DNA from: Hippasteria phrygiana
Taxonomy: Eukaryota > Echinodermata > Asteroidea > Valvatida > Goniasteridae
Direction: 5' to 3'
Assembly: GCA_037893225.1 (NCBI GenBank)
Contig: JAZGUH010000123.1
Span: 1,781,001-1,845,000 of the forward strand
DNA: 64,000 nt
The notes under the pieces: generated by a model
Seen by the model: only the letters and a program-made list of their open reading frames with translations
Told to the model about the DNA's origin: nothing
The model's database searches: none
Part shown: positions 20,179 to 33,500 of the stretch, piece after piece
How positions within the stretch are numbered: position 1 is the first letter of the stretch
Layout of the letters: every line of letters begins with the position of its first letter
Program-made: the position numbers and the translations under genes

Positions 20179-22562
20179 AATAGACAGGTGGCCGCCATAG
20201 ACAGGTGGCCGCCATAGACAGGTGGCCGCCATAGACAGGTGGCCGCAATAGACAGGTGGCCGCAATAGACAGGTGGCCGCTATAGACATGTGGCCGCTAT
20301 AGACAGGTGGCCGCTATAGACAGGTGGCCGCAATAGACAGGTGGCCGCAATAGACAGGTGGTCGCAATAGACAGGTGGCCGCAATAGACAGGTGGCCGCT
20401 ATAGACAGGTGGCCGCTATAGACAGGTGGCCGCAATAGACAGGTGGCCGCAATAGACAGGTGGCCGCAATAGACAGGTGGCCGCAATAGACAGGTGGCCG
20501 CAATAGACAGGTGGCCGCAATAGACAGGTGGCCGCTATAGACAGGTGGCCGCTATAGACAGGTGGCCGCTATAGACAGGTGGCCGCAATAGACAGGTGGC
20601 CGCAATAGACAGGTGGCCGCAATAGACGGGTGGCCGCAATAGACGGGTGGCCGCAATAGACGGGTGGCCGCAATAGACGGGTGGCCGCAATAGACGGGTG
20701 GCCGCAATAGACGGGTGGCCGCTATAGACGGGTGGCCGCTATAGACGGGTGGCCGCTATAGACGGGTGGCCGCTATAGACGGGTGGCCGCTATAGACGGG
20801 TGGCCGCTATAGACGGGTGGCCGCTATAGACGGGTGGCCGCTATAGACGGGTGGCCGCTATAGACGGGTGGCCGCTATAGACGGGTGGCCGCTATAGACG
20901 GGTGGCCGCAATAGACGGGTGGCCGCAATAGACGGGTGGCCGCAATAGACGGGTGGCCGCAATAGACGGGTGGCCGCTATAGACGGGTGGCCACAATAGA
21001 CGGGTGGCCGCAATAGACGGGTGGCCGCAATAGACGGGTGGCCGCAATAGACGGGTGGCCGCTATAGACGGGTGGCCGCAATAGACGGGTGGCCGCTATA
21101 GACGGGTGGCCGCTATAGACGAGTGGCCGCAATAGACGGGTGGCCGCTATAGACGGGTGGCCGCAATAGACGGGTGGCCGCTATAGACGGGTGGCCGCAA
21201 TAGACGGGTGGCCGCTATAGACGGGTGGCCGCAATAGACGGGTGGCCGCTATAGACGGGTGGCCGCAATAGACGGGTGGCCGCTATAGACGGGTGGCCGC
21301 AATAGACGGGTGGCTGCAATAGACGGGTGGCCGCAATAGACGGGTGGCCGCAATAGACGGGTGGCCGCTATAGACGGGTGGCCGCTATAGACGGGTGGCC
21401 GCAATAGACGGGTGGCCGCAATAGACGGGTGGCCGCAATAGACGGGTGGCCGCAATAGACGGGTGGCCGCTATAGACGGGTGGCCGCAATAGACGGGTGG
21501 CCGCTATAGACGGGTGGCCGCAATAGACGGGTGGCCGCAATAGACGGGTGGCCGCAATAGACGGGTGGCCGCAATAGACGGGTGGCCGCAATAGACGGGT
21601 GGCCGCAATAGACAGGTGGCCGCAATAGACAGGTGGCCGCAATAGACAGGTGGCCGCAATAGACGGGTGGCCGCAATAGACGGGTGGCCGCAATAGACGG
21701 GTGGCCGCTATAGACGGGTGGCCGCTATAGACGGGTGGCCGCTATAGACGGGTGGCCGCTATAGACGGGGGGCCGCTATAGACGGGTGGCCGCTATAGAC
21801 GGGTGGCCGCTATAGACGGGTGGCCGCAATAGACGGGTGGCCGCAATAGACGGGTGGCCGCAATAGACGGGTGGCCGCTATAGACGGGTGGCCGCAATAG
21901 ACGGGTGGCCGCAATAGACGGGTGGCCGCAATAGACGGGTGGCCGCAATAGACGGGTGGCCGCTATAGACGGGTGGCCGCAATAGACGGGTGGCCGCTAT
22001 AGACGGGTGGCCGCAATAGACGGGTGGCCGCAATAGACGGGTGGCCGCAATAGACGGGTGGCCGCTATAGACGGGTGGCCGCTATAGACGGGTGGCCGCT
22101 ATAGACGGGTGGCCGCTATAGACGGGTGGCCGCTATAGACGGGTGGCCGCTATAGACGGGTGGCCGCTATAGACGGGTGGCCGCAATAGACGGGTGGCCG
22201 CAATAGACGGGTGGCCGCAATAGACGGGTGGCCGCAATAGACAGGTGGCCGCTATAGACGGGTGGCCGCAATAGACGGGTGGCCGCAATAGACGGGTGGC
22301 CGCAATAGACGGGTGGCCGCAATAGACGGGTGGCCGCTATAGACGGGTGGCCGCAATAGACGGGTGGCCGCTATAGACAGGTGGCCGCAATAGACGGGTG
22401 GCCGCAATAGACAGGTGGCCGCTATAGACAGGTGGCCGCTATAGACAGGTGGCCGCAATAGACAGGTGGCCGCAATAGACAGGTGGCCGCAACAGGCGGG
22501 TGGTCGCAAAAGGCAGGTGGCCACAATAGACAGGAGGCCGCAATAGAGAGGTGGCCACAATA
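20179..22562. repeat. 17-bp array A1, about 140 units
   Basis: Begins with three gccatagacagg units, then aa/ta units with A, then a long core of tagacggg units, then tagacagg units. It ends in degenerate units (gcaacaggcggg, gtcgcaaaaggc, caatagagagg) before aataaatgacg. Rare variants include ggccacaatag near 20992 and acggggggcc near 21765. Confidence 0.97.
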
Positions 22563-24383
22563 AATGACGTACATGCTTACATCACAGTGACATCGACATG
22601 CAATTTTTTATGACAGTCTACTTGACACGTGAACCCCAATATGTAGGTTCAACTTTTTATGGAAGTTGCCGAATACAAGGCTAAAAGCCACTCTAGGTAA
22701 AGGGCGACAACACATTTTAGGTTGCCAGCCCCACACCCTTACGGTTTTCCTGGGTCCAGATCTAAAGAGAGGATAAATCTTCAATAGATACCAAAGGAAT
22801 TATCCCAATTTTCAGACCTAGAGATCCAGGCGGGGTAACTACCACCATTGGTATTAAAGACCAACTCACCTCCCCTGTTCAACTACCGGTACATCCACTA
22901 CTACGACTAAAGCTTTGGGCTAGCTTGTCAGATAATCCCGCTGTATGCATTAAACAATTCAAAATGAACGTACATCTTTGCAAGGTTCAAAGTTCTTCAT
23001 CAGTTAATTTATCCTAATATTGTAACTCTGGCTTTTATTTATTATTTACACAAGCCATACAAGTTGCCTTTCCTATCAAAATTATACAACTGTACATGAA
23101 ATTAAGACTAATTGTGCTGCAATTAGCTACATTTAGCTGTGATTAACCTGTAAGTTAAAATGATCTAACATTCAAGTAGGGATTAACCTGTGGTGAAAGG
23201 AAGGGCAAGTATTCGATCCAACCCTTTTCTCTACTGTCAGGTTTGGTGCAAATAATGCCATTAACTAATTGAAGCAGGTGAGAGTCGAACCTAATTCAGA
23301 CAAGTGTAAGGCAAGGCTCATAGTGCTTATTGACCAGAATGAAAGCCCACTGCAAGTTAAACTTTGTTTACGGGCATCGCACAAGACCAAAAGGCCACTC
23401 AAGGTGTGGGCTACAAAAGACAAGAAAAGACAGAACTCACAGGGATAGGTGGTCAGGCCCATCGCTTATGGGGGGGGGGAGGGGGTCAGAGAGGCCAGTC
23501 CCCCCTGGCAACCAATTCCCCCCCCCCCCCCATTGGCAAAAATAAAAAAGCATCAAAATTATACATAATTATGTATTTTCTTGTGATGTATCCCCAGCAG
23601 GTACTGCCCCCGCCCCCCCCCCAACCCCCCCTCCCTGGAGCTGGCAACAGGGCTGTATCTATTCACATTTCGTTTGAATTGTGAAAGATTACAGGCGGAA
23701 GGGAAGCAGGTTACAAGGAGAGGCAGTACGAGGGGAAAGGAAACAAAAATTGAAGAGTATCGAGCCTTTAGAACGGTGAAAGGATGTGATGAGACTGCCA
23801 AGTGAGTCGAGTGGACAGGGGGCACAAATGCTAAAGGGGAGCTTTGTGGAGGACGCTTAGTGAGATTTGAACCGAGTTCACAGCAATAGATTCCAGCAGA
23901 TTCAGCACTGTACCAATCAACCCACTCACTGGTCCTATTTCCCTTGCTGTAGGACATACTTGCATTGTTGATATACACCCCAATGTTGGTCGTTTTCTTC
24001 AGTGATTCAAGGCAGTGCATTTTATCTACTTATCAATTGTTTCCTACGCCCCTCTCTTACCTGGCAGCCCCGCCCCTCTCCTACCTGGCAGCCCCACCCC
24101 CAAGTGTGGGGTATTGTCATTTCAGAGCTCACCAAACCCTACCCCTGGACACCATTCTCCTGTACAAATGTTAGGCCGATTTTGTTCACACACAAAGAAG
24201 GACCCTTTCCTCTACTCTTACCAATCCCGACATCCGATGGTGGGGGCAGTGTGGAAGTGGGACAGTGTGGGGTGGGGCAGTGTTGGGGTGGGGCAGTGTG
24301 GGGGTCGGGGTGGTAGTGGTGGGGAGACCAATTGATAAGGTCATAACTGTGAGTAATTGCCCATTCATTCATAAATTAATCAC
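22563..24383. repeat. Spacer S1 (reference copy, modules described)
   Basis: 1,821 bp. Module X (22563-22853): array-distal flank plus a SINE body on the minus strand with tail gtggcttttagccttgta near 22680. Module Y (22854-23357): about 504 bp bounded by TA on both sides, ending in a tRNA-like stretch on the minus strand (ggttcgactctc near 23290). Module Z (23358-24383): second SINE tail (23360-23420, minus), poly-G then poly-C tracts (23469-23531, 23605-23632), a tRNA-like head on the minus strand (about 23860-23940), ccctcccctacctggcagcc-type C-rich repeats and the quadruplex block. Carries catccactactacg (no extra TA), aactcacaggg and ttttatctactt. Confidence 0.92.
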
Positions 24384-25763
24384 AATAGACAGGTGGCCGC
24401 CATAGACAGGTGGCCGCCATAGACAGGTGGCCGCAATAGACAGGTGGCCGCAATAGACAGGTGGCCGCTATAGACATGTGGCCGCTATAGACATGTGGCC
24501 GCTATAGACAGGTGGCCGCAATAGACAGGTGGCCGCAATAGACAGGTGGCCGCAATAGACAGGTGGCCGCTATAGACAGGTGGCCGCTATAGACAGGTGG
24601 CCGCAATAGACAGGTGGCCGCAATAGACAGGTGGCCGCAATAGACAGGTGGCCGCAATAGACAGGTGGCCGCAATAGACAGGTGGCCGCAAGAGACAGGT
24701 GGCCGCAATAGACAGGTGGCCGCAATAGACAGGTGGCCGCTATAGACAGGTGGCCGCTATAGACAGGTGGCCGCAATAGACAGGTGGCCGCAATAGACAG
24801 GTGGCCGCAATAGACAGGTGGCCGCAATAGACAGGTGGCCGCAATAGACAGGTGGCCGCAATAGACGGGTGGCCGCAATAGACGGGTGGCCGCAATAGAC
24901 GGGTGGCCGCTATAGACGGGTGGCCGCTATAGACGGGTGGCCGCTATAGACGGGTGGCCGCTATAGACGGGTGGCCGCTATAGACGGGTGGCCGCTATAG
25001 ACGGGTGGCCGCTATAGACGGGTGGCCGCTATAGACGGGTGGCCGCTATAGACGGGTGGCCGCTATAGACGGGTGGCCGCTATAGACGGGTGGCCGCAAT
25101 AGACGGGTGGCCGCAATAGACGGGTGGCCGCAATAGACGGGTGGCCGCAATAGACGGGTGGCCGCTATAGACGGGTGGCCGCAATAGACGGGTGGCCGCA
25201 ATAGACGGGTGGCCGCAATAGACGGGTGGCCGCAATAGACGGGTGGCCGCTATAGACGGGTGGCCGCAATAGACGGGTGGCCGCTATAGACGGGTGGCCG
25301 CTATAGACGGGTGGCCGCAATAGACGGGTGGCCGCTATAGACGGGTGGCCGCAATAGACGGGTGGCCGCTATAGACGGGTGGCCGCAATAGACGGGTGGC
25401 CGCTATAGACGGGTGGCCGCAATAGACGGGTGGCCGCTATAGACGGGTGGCCGCAATAGACGGGTGGCCGCTATACACGGGTGGCCGCAATAGACGGGTG
25501 GCCGCAATAGACGGGTGGCCGCAATAGACGGGTGGCCGCAATAGACGGGTGGCCGCTATAGACGGGTGGCCGCTATAGACGGGTGGCCGCAATAGACGGG
25601 TGGCCGCAATAGACAGGTGGCCGCTATAGACAGGTGGCCGCTATAGACAGGTGGCCGCAATAGACAGGTGGCCGCAATAGACAGGTGGCCGCAACAGGCG
25701 GGTGGTCGCAAAAGGCAGGTGGCCACAATAGACAGGAGGCCGCAATAGAGAGGTGGCCACAAT
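24384..25763. repeat. 17-bp array A2, about 81 units
   Basis: Starts with two gccatagacagg units, has two gacatgtgg units near 24472, a tagacggg core from about 24860 to 25610 and the short degenerate right edge also seen in A1 (ending ggaggccgcaatagagaggtggccac). A ctatacacggg variant occurs near 25470. Confidence 0.97.
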
Positions 25764-27577
25764 AAATGACGTACATGCTTACATCACAGTGACATCGACA
25801 TGCAATTTTTTATGACAGTCTACTTGACACGTGAACCCCAATATGTAGGTTCAACTTTTTATGGAAGTTGCCGAATACAAGGCTAAAAGCCACTCTAGGT
25901 AAAGGGCGACAACACATTTTAGGTTGCCAGCCCCACACCCTTACGGTTTTCCTGGGTCCAGATCTAAAGAGAGGATAAATCTTCAATAGATACCAAAGGA
26001 ATTATCCCAATTTTCAGACCTAGAGATCCAGGCGGGGTAACTACCACCATTGGTATTAAAGACCAACTCACCTCCCCTGTTCAACTACCGGTACATCCAC
26101 TACTACGACTAAAGCTTTGGGCTAGCTTGTCAGATAATCCCGCTGTATGCATTAAACAATTCAAAATGAACGTACATCTTTGCAAGGTTCAAAGTTCTTC
26201 ATCAGTTAATTTATCCTAATATTGTAACTCTGGCTTTTATTTATTATTTACACAAGCCATACAAGTTGCCTTTCCTATCAAAATTATACAACTGTACATG
26301 AAATTAAGACTAATTGTGCTGCAATTAGCTACATTTAGCTGTGATTAACCTGTAAGTTAAAATGATCTAACATTCAAGTAGGGATTAACCTGTGGTGAAA
26401 GGAAGGGCAAGTATTCGATCCAACCCTTTTCTCTACTGTCAGGTTTGGTGCAAATAATGCCATTAACTAATTGAAGCAGGTGAGAGTCGAACCTAATTCA
26501 GACAAGTGTAAGGCAAGGCTCATAGTGCTTATTGACCAGAATGAAAGCCCACTGCAAGTTAAACTTTGTTTACGGGCATCGCACAAGACCAAAAGGCCAC
26601 TCAAGGTGTGGGCTACAAAAGACAAGAAAAGACAGAACTCACAGGGATAGGTGGTCAGGCCCATCGCTTATGGGGGGGGGAGGGGGTCAGAGAGGCCAGT
26701 CCCCCCTGGCAACCAATTCCCCCCCCCCCATTGGCAAAAATAAAAAAGCATCAAAATTATACATAATTATGTATTTTCTTGTGATGTATCCCCAGCAGGT
26801 ACTGCCCCCCCCCCCCAACCCCCCCTCCCTGGAGCTGGCAACAGGGCTGTATCTATTCACATTTCGTTTGAATTGTGAAAGATTACAGGCGGAAGGGAAG
26901 CAGGTTACAAGGAGAGGCAGTACGAGGGGAAAGGAAACAAAAATTGAAGAGTATCGAGCCTTTAGAACGGTGAAAGGATGTGATGAGACTGCCAAGTGAG
27001 TCGAGTGGACAGGGGGCACAAATGCTAAAGGGGAGCTTTGTGGAGGACGCTTAGTGAGATTTGAACCGAGTTCACAGCAATAGATTCCAGCAGATTCAGC
27101 ACTGTACCAATCAACCCACTCACTGGTCCTATTTCCCTTGCTGTAGGACATACTTGCATTGTTGATATACACCCCAATGTTGGTCGTTTTCTTCAGTGAT
27201 TCAAGGCAGTGCATTTTATCAACTTATCAATTGTTTCCTACGCCCCTCTCTTACCTGGCAGCCCCGCCCCTCTCCTACCTGGCAGCCCCACCCCCAAGTG
27301 TGGGGTATTGTCATTTCAGAGCTCACCAAACCCTACCCCTGGACACCATTCTCCTGTACAAATGTTAGGCCGATTTTGTTCACACACAAAGAAGGACCCT
27401 TTCCTCTACTCTTACCAATCCCGACATCCGATGGTGGGGGCAGTGTGGAAGTGGGACAGTGTGGGGTGGGGCAGTGTTGGGGTGGGGCAGTGTGGGGGTC
27501 GGGGTGGTAGTGGTGGGGAGACCAATTGATAAGGTCATAACTGTGAGTAATTGCCCATTCATTCATAAATTAATCAC
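25764..27577. repeat. Spacer S2
   Basis: 1,814 bp, complete X-Y-Z. Shares catccactactacg and aactcacaggg with S1, but has ttttatcaactt like all spacers to its right. Shortest second poly-C tract (about 26804-26817), lacking the G interruption seen in most copies. Confidence 0.93.
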
Positions 27578-30500
27578 AATAGACAGGTGGCCGCCATAGA
27601 CAGGTGGCCGCCATAGACAGGTGGCCGCCATAGACAGGTGGCCGCCATAGACAGGTGGCCGCCATAGACAGGTGGCCGCCATAGACAGGTGGCCGCCATA
27701 GACAGGTGGCCGCAATAGACAGGTGGCCGCAATAGACAGGTGGCCGCAATAGACAGGTGGCCGCAATAGACAGGTGGCCGCTATAGACATGTGGCCGCTA
27801 TAGACAGGTGGCCGCTATAGACAGGTGGCCGCAATAGACAGGTGGCCGCAATAGACAGGTGGCCGCAATAGACAGGTGGCCGCAATAGACAGGTGGCCGC
27901 AATAGACAGGTGGCCGCAATAGACGGGTGGCCGCAATAGACGGGTGGCCGCAATAGACGGGTGGCCGCTATAGACGGGTGGCCGCTATAGACGGGTGGCC
28001 GCTATAGACGGGTGGCCGCTATAGACGGGTGGCCGCTATAGACGGGTGGCCGCTATAGACGGGTGGCCGCTATAGACGGGTGGCCGCTATAGACGGGTGG
28101 CCGCTATAGACGGGTGGCCGCTATAGACGGGTGGCCGCTATAGACGGGTGGCCGCTATAGACGGGTGGCCGCTATAGACGGGTGGCAGCTATAGACGGGT
28201 GGCCGCAATAGACGGGTGGCCGCAATAGACGGGTGGCCGCAATAGACGGGTGGCCGCAATAGACGGGTGGCCGCAATAGACGGGTGGCCGCAATAGACGG
28301 GTGGCCGCAATAGACGGGTGGCCGCAATAGACGGGTGGCCGCAATAGACGGGTGGCCGCTATAGACGGGTGGCCGCAATAGACGGGTGGCCGCTATAGAC
28401 GGGTGGCCGCTATAGACGGGTGGCCGCTATAGACGGGTGGCCGCAATAGACGGGTGGCCGCTATAGACGGGTGGCCGCAATAGACGGGTGGCCGCTATAG
28501 ACGGGTGGCCGCAATAGACGGGTGGCCGCTATAGACAAGTGGCCGCAATAGACGGGTGGCCGCTATAAACGGGTGGCCGCAATAGACGGGTGGCCGCTAT
28601 AGACGGGTGGCCGCTATAGACGGGTGGCCGCAATAGACGGGTGGCCGCAATAGACGGGTGGCCGCAATAGACGGGTGGCCGCAATAGACGGGTGGCCGCT
28701 ATAGACGGGTGGCCGCAATAGACGGGTGGCCGCAATAGACGGGTGGCCGCAATAGACGGGTGGCCGCAATAGACGGGTGGCCGCAATAGACGGGTGGCCG
28801 CAATAGACGGGTGGCCGCTATAGACGGGTGGCCGCTATAGACGGGTGGCCGCAATAGACGGGTGGCCGCAATAGACGGGTGGCCGCAATAGACGGGTGGC
28901 CGCAATAGACGGGTGGCCGCTATAGACGGGTGGCCGCAATAGACGGGTGGCCGCTATAGACGGGTGGCCGCAATAGACGGGTGGCCGCAATAGACGGGTG
29001 GCCGCAATAGACGGGTGGCCGCAATAGACGGGTGGCCGCAATAGACAGGTGGCCGCAATAGACAGGTGGCCGCTATAGACGGGTGGCCGCAATAGACAGG
29101 TGGCCGCAATAGACAGGTGGCCGCAATAGACAGGTGGCCGCAATAGACAGGTGGCCGCAATAGACGGGTGGCCGCAATAGACGGGTGGCCGCAATAGACG
29201 GGTGGCCGCTATAGACGGGTGGCCGCTATAGACGGGTGGCCGCTATAGACGGGTGGCCGCTATAGACGGGTGGCCGCTATAGACGGGTGGCCGCTATAGA
29301 CGGGTGGCCGCAATAGACGGGTGGCCGCAATAGACGGGTGGCCGCAATAGACGGGTGGCCGCTATAGACGGGTGGCCGCAATAGACGGGTGGCCGCTATA
29401 GACGGGTGGCCGCAATAGACGGGTGGCCGCAATAGACGGGTGGCCGCAATAGACGGGTGGCCGCAATAGACGGGTGGCCGCAATAGACAGGTGGCCGCAA
29501 TAGACAGGTGGCCGCTATAGACAGGTGGACGCTATAGACAGGTGGCCGCAATAGACAGGTGGCCGCAATAGACAGGTGGCCGCAATAGACAGGTGGCCGC
29601 AATAGACGGGTGGCCGCTATAGACGGGTGGCCGCTATAGACGGGTGGCCGCTATAGACGGGTGGCCGCAATAGACGGGTGGCCGCTATAGACGGGTGGCC
29701 GCAATAGACGGGTGGCCGCTATAGACGGGTGGCCGCAATAGACGGGTGGCCGCTATAGACGGGTGGCCGCAATAGACGGGTGGCCGCTATAAACGGGTGG
29801 CCGCAATAGACGGGTGGCCGCAATAGACGGGTGGCCGCTATAGACGGGTGGCCGCTATAGACGGGTGGCCGCAATAGACGGGTGGCCGCAATAGACGGGT
29901 GGCCGCAATAGACGGGTGGCCGCTATAGACGGGTGGCCGCAATAGACGGGTGGCCGCTATAGACGGGTGGCCGCAATAGACGGGTGGCCGCAATAGACGG
30001 GTGGCCGCAATAGACGGGTGGCCGCTATAGACAGGTGGACGCTATAGACAGGTGGCCGCAATAGACAGGTGGCCGCAATAGACGGGTGGCCGCAATAGAC
30101 GGGTGGCCGCAATAGACAGGTGGCCGCAATAGACAGGTGGCCGCTATAGACAGGTGGACGCTATAGACAGGTGGCCGCAATAGACAGGTGGCCGCAATAG
30201 ACAGGTGGCCGCAATAGACAGGTGGCCGCAATAGACAGGTGGCCGCTATAGACAGGTGGCCGCTATAGACAGGTGGCCGCAATAGACGGGTGGCCGCAAT
30301 AGACAGGTGGCCGCAATAGACGGGTGGCCGCTATAGACGGGTGGCCGCAATAGACGGGTGGCCGCTATAGACGGGTGGCCGCAATAGACGGGTGGCCGCT
30401 ATAGACGGGTGGCCGCAATAGACGGGTGGCCGCTATAGACGGGTGGCCGCTATAGACGGGTGGCCGCTATAGACGGGTGGCCGCAATAGACTGGTGGCCG

Positions 30501-33500
30501 CTATAGACGGGTGGCCGCAATAGACGGGTGGCCGCTATAGACGGGTGGCCGCAATAGACGGGTGGCCGCTATAGACAAGTGGCCGCAATAGACGGGTGGC
30601 CGCTATAAACGGGTGGCCGCAATAGACGGGTGGCCGCTATAGACGGGTGGCCGCTATAGACGGGTGGCCGCTATAGACGGGTGGCCGCTATAGACGGGTG
30701 GCCGCTATAGACGGGTGGCCGCAATAGACGGGTGGCCGCAATAGACGGGTGGCCGCAATAGACGGGTGGCCGCTATAGACGGGTGGCCGCAATAGACGGG
30801 TGGCCGCAATAGACGGGTGGCCGCTATAGACGGGTGGCCGCAATAGACGGGTGGCCGCAATAGACGGGTGGCCGCTATAGACGGGTGGCCGCAATAGACG
30901 GGTGGCCGCAATAGACAGGTGGCCGCAATAGACAGGTGGCCGCTATAGACGGGTGGCCGCAATAGACAGGTGGCCGCAATAGACAGGTGGCCGCAATAGA
31001 CAGGTGGCCGCAATAGACAGGTGGCCGCAATAGACGGGTGGCCGCAATAGACGGGTGGCCGCAATAGACGGGTGGCCGCTATAGACGGGTGGCCGCTATA
31101 GACGGGTGGCCGCTATAGACGGGTGGCCGCTATAGACGGGTGGCCGCTATAGACGGGTGGCCGCAATAGACGGGTGGCCGCAATAGACGGGTGGCCGCAA
31201 TAGACGGGTGGCCGCAATAGACGGGTGGCCGCTATAGACGGGTGGCCGCAATAGACGGGTGGCCGCAATAGACGGGTGGCCGCAATAGACGGGTGGCCGC
31301 AATAGACGGGTGGCCGCTATAGACGGGTGGCCGCAATAGACGGGTGGCCGCTATAGACGGGTGGCCGCAATGGACGGGTGGCCGCAATAGACGGGTGGCC
31401 GCTATAGACGGGTGGCCGCTATAGACGGGTGGCCGCTATAGACGGGTGGCCGCTATAGACGGGTGGCCGCTATAGACGGGTGGCCGCTATAGACGGGTGG
31501 CCGCTATAGACGGGTGGCCGCAATAGACGGGTGGCCGCAATAGACGGGTGGCCGCAATAGACCGGTGGCCGCAATAGACGGGTGGCCGCTATAGACGGGT
31601 GGCCGCAATAGACGGGTGGCCGCAATAGACGGGTGGCCGCAATAGACGGGTGGCCGCTATAGACGGGTGGCCGCTATAGACGGGTGGCCGCAATAGACGG
31701 GTGGCCGCAATAGACGGGTGGCCGCTATAGACAGGTGGACGCTATAGACGGGTGGCCGCAATAGACGGGTGGCCGCAATAGACAGGTGGCCGCAATAGAC
31801 AGGTGGCCGCAATAGACAGGTGGCCGCTATAGACAGGTGGCCGCTATAGACAGGTGGCCGCAATAGACAGGTGGCCGCAATAGACAGGTGGCCGCAATAG
31901 ACAGGTGGCCGCAATAGACAGGTGGCCGCAATAGACAGGTGGCCGCAATAGACAGGTGGCCGCTATAGACAGGTGGCCGCAATAGACAGGTGGCCGCAAT
32001 AGACAGGTGGCCGCAATAGACAGGTGGCCGCAATAGACGGGTGGCCGCAATAGACAGGTGGCCGCAATAGACAGGTGGCCGCAATAGACAGGTGGCCGCA
32101 ATAGACGGGTGGCCGCAATAGACGGGTGGCCGCAATAGACGGGTGGCCGCTATAGACGGGTGGCCGCTATAGACGGGTGGCCGCTATAGACGGGTGGCCG
32201 CAATAGACGGGTGGCCGCAATAGACAGGTGGCCGCAATAGACGGGTGGCCGCAATAGACGGGTGGCCGCAATAGACGGGTGGCCGCTATAGACAGGTGGC
32301 CGCAATAGACAGGTGGCCGCTATAGACAGGTGGCCGCAATAGACGGGTGGCCGCAATAGACAGGTGGCCGCAATAGACAGGTGGCCGCAATAGACAGGTG
32401 GCCGCAATAGACGGGTGGCCGCAATAGACGGGTGGCCGCTATAGACGGGTGGCCGCAATAGACGGGTGGCCGCAATAGACGGGTGGCCGCAATAGACGGG
32501 TGGCCGCTATAGACGGGTGGCCGCTATAGACGGGTGGCCGCTATAGACGGGTGGCCGCTATAGACGGGTGGCCGCTATAGACGGGTGGCCGCTATAGACG
32601 GGTGGCCGCTATAGACGGGTGGCCGCAATAGACGGGTGGCCGCAATAGACGGGTGGCCGCAATAGACGGGTGGCCGCAATAGACGGGTGGCCGCTATAGA
32701 CGGGTGGCCGCTATAGACGGGTGGCCGCTATAGACGGGTGGCCGCTATAGACGGGTGGCCGCAATAGACGGGTGGCCGCAATAGACGGGTGGCCGCAATA
32801 GACGGGTGGCCGCAATAGACGGGTGGCCGCTATAGACGGGTGGCCGCTATAGACGGGTGGCCGCAATAGACGGGTGGCCGCAATAGACGGGTGGCCGCAA
32901 TAGACGGGTGGCCGCAATAGACGGGTGGCCGCTATAGACGGGTGGCCGCAATAGACGGGTGGCCGCTATAGACGGGTGGCCGCAATAGACGGGTGGCCGC
33001 AATAGACGGGTGGCCGCAATAGACGGGTGGCCGCAATAGACGGGTGGCCGCAATAGACAGGTGGCCGCAATAGACGGGTGGCCGCTATAGACGGGTGGCC
33101 GCAATAGACAGGTGGCCGCAATAGACAGGTGGCCGCAATAGACAGGTGGCCGCAATAGACAGGTGGCCGCAATAGACGGGTGGCCGCAATAGACGGGTGG
33201 CCGCAATAGACGGGTGGCCGCTATAGACGGGTGGCCGCTATAGACGGGTGGCCGCTATAGACGGGTGGCCGCTATAGACGGGTGGCCGCAATAGACGGGT
33301 GGCCGCAATAGACGGGTGGCCGCAATAGACCGGTGGCCGCAATAGACGGGTGGCCGCTATAGACGGGTGGCCGCAATAGACGGGTGGCCGCAATAGACGG
33401 GTGGCCGCAATAGACGGGTGGCCGCTATAGACGGGTGGCCGCTATAGACGGGTGGCCGCAATAGACGGGTGGCCGCAATAGACGGGTGGCCGCTATAGAC

